A program made the position numbers and the translations under genes. Below the pieces are notes generated by a model, which had not been told where the DNA came from, did no database searches, and worked only from the letters and a program-made list of their open reading frames with translations. From the NCBI GenBank assembly GCA_002723015.1, contig PBNG01000033.1, forward strand, positions 1-22,826: 22,826 nucleotides of DNA. Reading direction: 5' to 3'. Origin of the DNA: Roseibacillus sp. Lineage in GTDB: Bacteria > Verrucomicrobiota > Verrucomicrobiae > Verrucomicrobiales > Akkermansiaceae. This document shows, piece after piece, positions 22,156 through 22,826 of this stretch (the first letter of the stretch is position 1; each line of letters opens with the position of its first letter).

Positions 22156-22826
22156 ATGCGTCTGAAAGACAAACGTATCCTTGTCACCGGGTCCACCACC
22201 GGAATTGGAAAGTCCATTGCACAACGATTCGTTCAGGAGGGAGCTCAGGTGATGATTCACGGGCTTGAGGAGAATCTCGCCCGTGAAACCTCCGCTGCCC
22301 TCGGTGGAGCCCCATACCACGTTTCCGATCTTTCCGACCCGGAAGTTCCTCTCCGGCTTGTTAATGCCTCCATCCAGGAACTGGGAGGACTCGACGGGCT
22401 CGTCAACAACGCCGGGGTGGTCACAAGGCGCCAGCCCGCCGAAATGAGCCTCGAAACGTGGGACTGGACCTATGCCATTAACGTGCGAGCCCCATTTTTC
22501 CTTATCCAGGCCGCCCTTGAGGAGCTCTCGCGGAACAAGGGTCGGATCCTCAATATTGGCTCCGTGAATGCACACGGAGGAGAATCATACTTTGCCGCCT
22601 ACGCCAGCTCCAAGGGAGCACTCATGGCCCTGACACGAAATCTCGGAGACACCCTTCACCGGGACTACGGGGTGGTCGTCAACCAGATCAACCCGGGCTG
22701 GGTCCTCACGGAGAACGAATCCGCCCGCAAGCAAGAAGACGGCCTCGATCCCGACTGGCATACCAAGCTTCCCCCGGTCTACGCCCCGGCTGGCCGCATC
22801 CTGATGTCGGAGGAGATCGCTGCCGG
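22156..22826 (+). CDS. Short-chain dehydrogenase/reductase (SDR), C-terminus cut by window
   Basis: Open for 223 codons to the window edge; classical SDRs are about 250 residues, so only the last part is missing. Rossmann-fold and catalytic residues are all present: TGSTTGIG (11-18) for NAD(P), NNAG (84-87), Asn109, Ser136, and Tyr149-x-x-x-Lys153, followed by NPGWV. There is no Arg or Lys directly after the first glycine motif in the usual NADP position, which does not by itself decide cofactor choice. It belongs to the FabG-like classical SDRs that oxidise or reduce sugars, sugar acids or polyols. It is likely co-transcribed with the upstream OMPDC-family lyase (24-base gap). The ATG is preceded by CCACTTCACC with no Shine-Dalgarno. 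Confidence 0.9.
   Translation, partial: MRLKDKRILVTGSTTGIGKSIAQRFVQEGAQVMIHGLEENLARETSAALGGAPYHVSDLSDPEVPLRLVNASIQELGGLDGLVNNAGVVTRRQPAEMSLETWDWTYAINVRAPFFLIQAALEELSRNKGRILNIGSVNAHGGESYFAAYASSKGALMALTRNLGDTLHRDYGVVVNQINPGWVLTENESARKQEDGLDPDWHTKLPPVYAPAGRILMSEEIAA

Noticed and set aside
1..22826. tRNA, rRNA, CRISPR arrays, insertion sequences or att sites
   Set aside because: Looked for cloverleaf-like segments, spaced repeats, transposase or integrase motifs and terminal repeats; none seen by eye.

Overview
The window looks like chromosomal DNA from a member of the PVC superphylum, most likely Verrucomicrobiota, with Planctomycetota as the main alternative. The grounds are moderately high GC, secreted formylglycine-type sulfatases, several secreted PQQ-like beta-propeller proteins starting with a W-x-x-W-R-G motif, an ECF sigma factor paired with a membrane Ser/Thr kinase carrying PEGA and FGE-like domains, and a WXG100/FtsK locus. 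Most leaderless-looking starts follow pyrimidine-rich sequence without a Shine-Dalgarno. No tRNA, rRNA, CRISPR array, insertion sequence, integrase or phage gene was seen.

Layout. (a) 1-2779, minus strand: a sigma-70/ECF factor overlapping a large transmembrane Ser/Thr kinase whose C-terminus leaves the window. (b) 2783-3149: a non-coding stretch with a probable decayed gene fragment. (c) 3150-5020, minus: a rhodanese lipoprotein and a PQQ-like propeller protein. (d) 5250-8913, plus: two sulfatases and a CYTH-domain protein. The last converges on (e) 8910-10949, minus: a DUF6600-type lipoprotein with a long charged coiled coil. (f) 11093-12478, plus: a divergent Nramp-like transporter, converging on (g) 12494-13756, minus: a second propeller protein. 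(h) 13896-14909, plus: a xylose-isomerase-like TIM-barrel protein, converging on (i) 14940-16166, minus: a third propeller protein. (j) 16253-21207, minus: a compact four-gene type VII secretion (T7SS)-like operon. (k) 21442 to the end, plus: a hexulose-phosphate synthase/ketogulonate-phosphate decarboxylase family enzyme and a short-chain dehydrogenase.

How the genes may work together. The sulfatases, propeller proteins, TIM-barrel enzyme, OMPDC-family lyase and dehydrogenase fit the periplasmic and cytoplasmic breakdown of sulfated or acidic sugars, but they are not one operon. No glycoside hydrolase or transporter for such sugars is present. The sigma factor and kinase are likely one signalling unit, because their reading frames overlap.

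The most interesting region is (j). It encodes a WXG100 protein, an all-helical 188-residue protein, a 71-residue protein that repeats the WXG100 protein's W-x-D-x5-F-x3-F-x2-T signature, and a 1296-residue membrane FtsK/EssC-type ATPase. The ATPase has N-terminal coiled coils, two membrane helices, one intact Walker site and a degenerate second ATPase domain. None of the other membrane components of the actinobacterial or Firmicutes T7SS lie in the window. It is therefore a candidate minimal WXG100 export or membrane machine of a diderm bacterium. Functions are inferred from sequence patterns only; no database search was possible.
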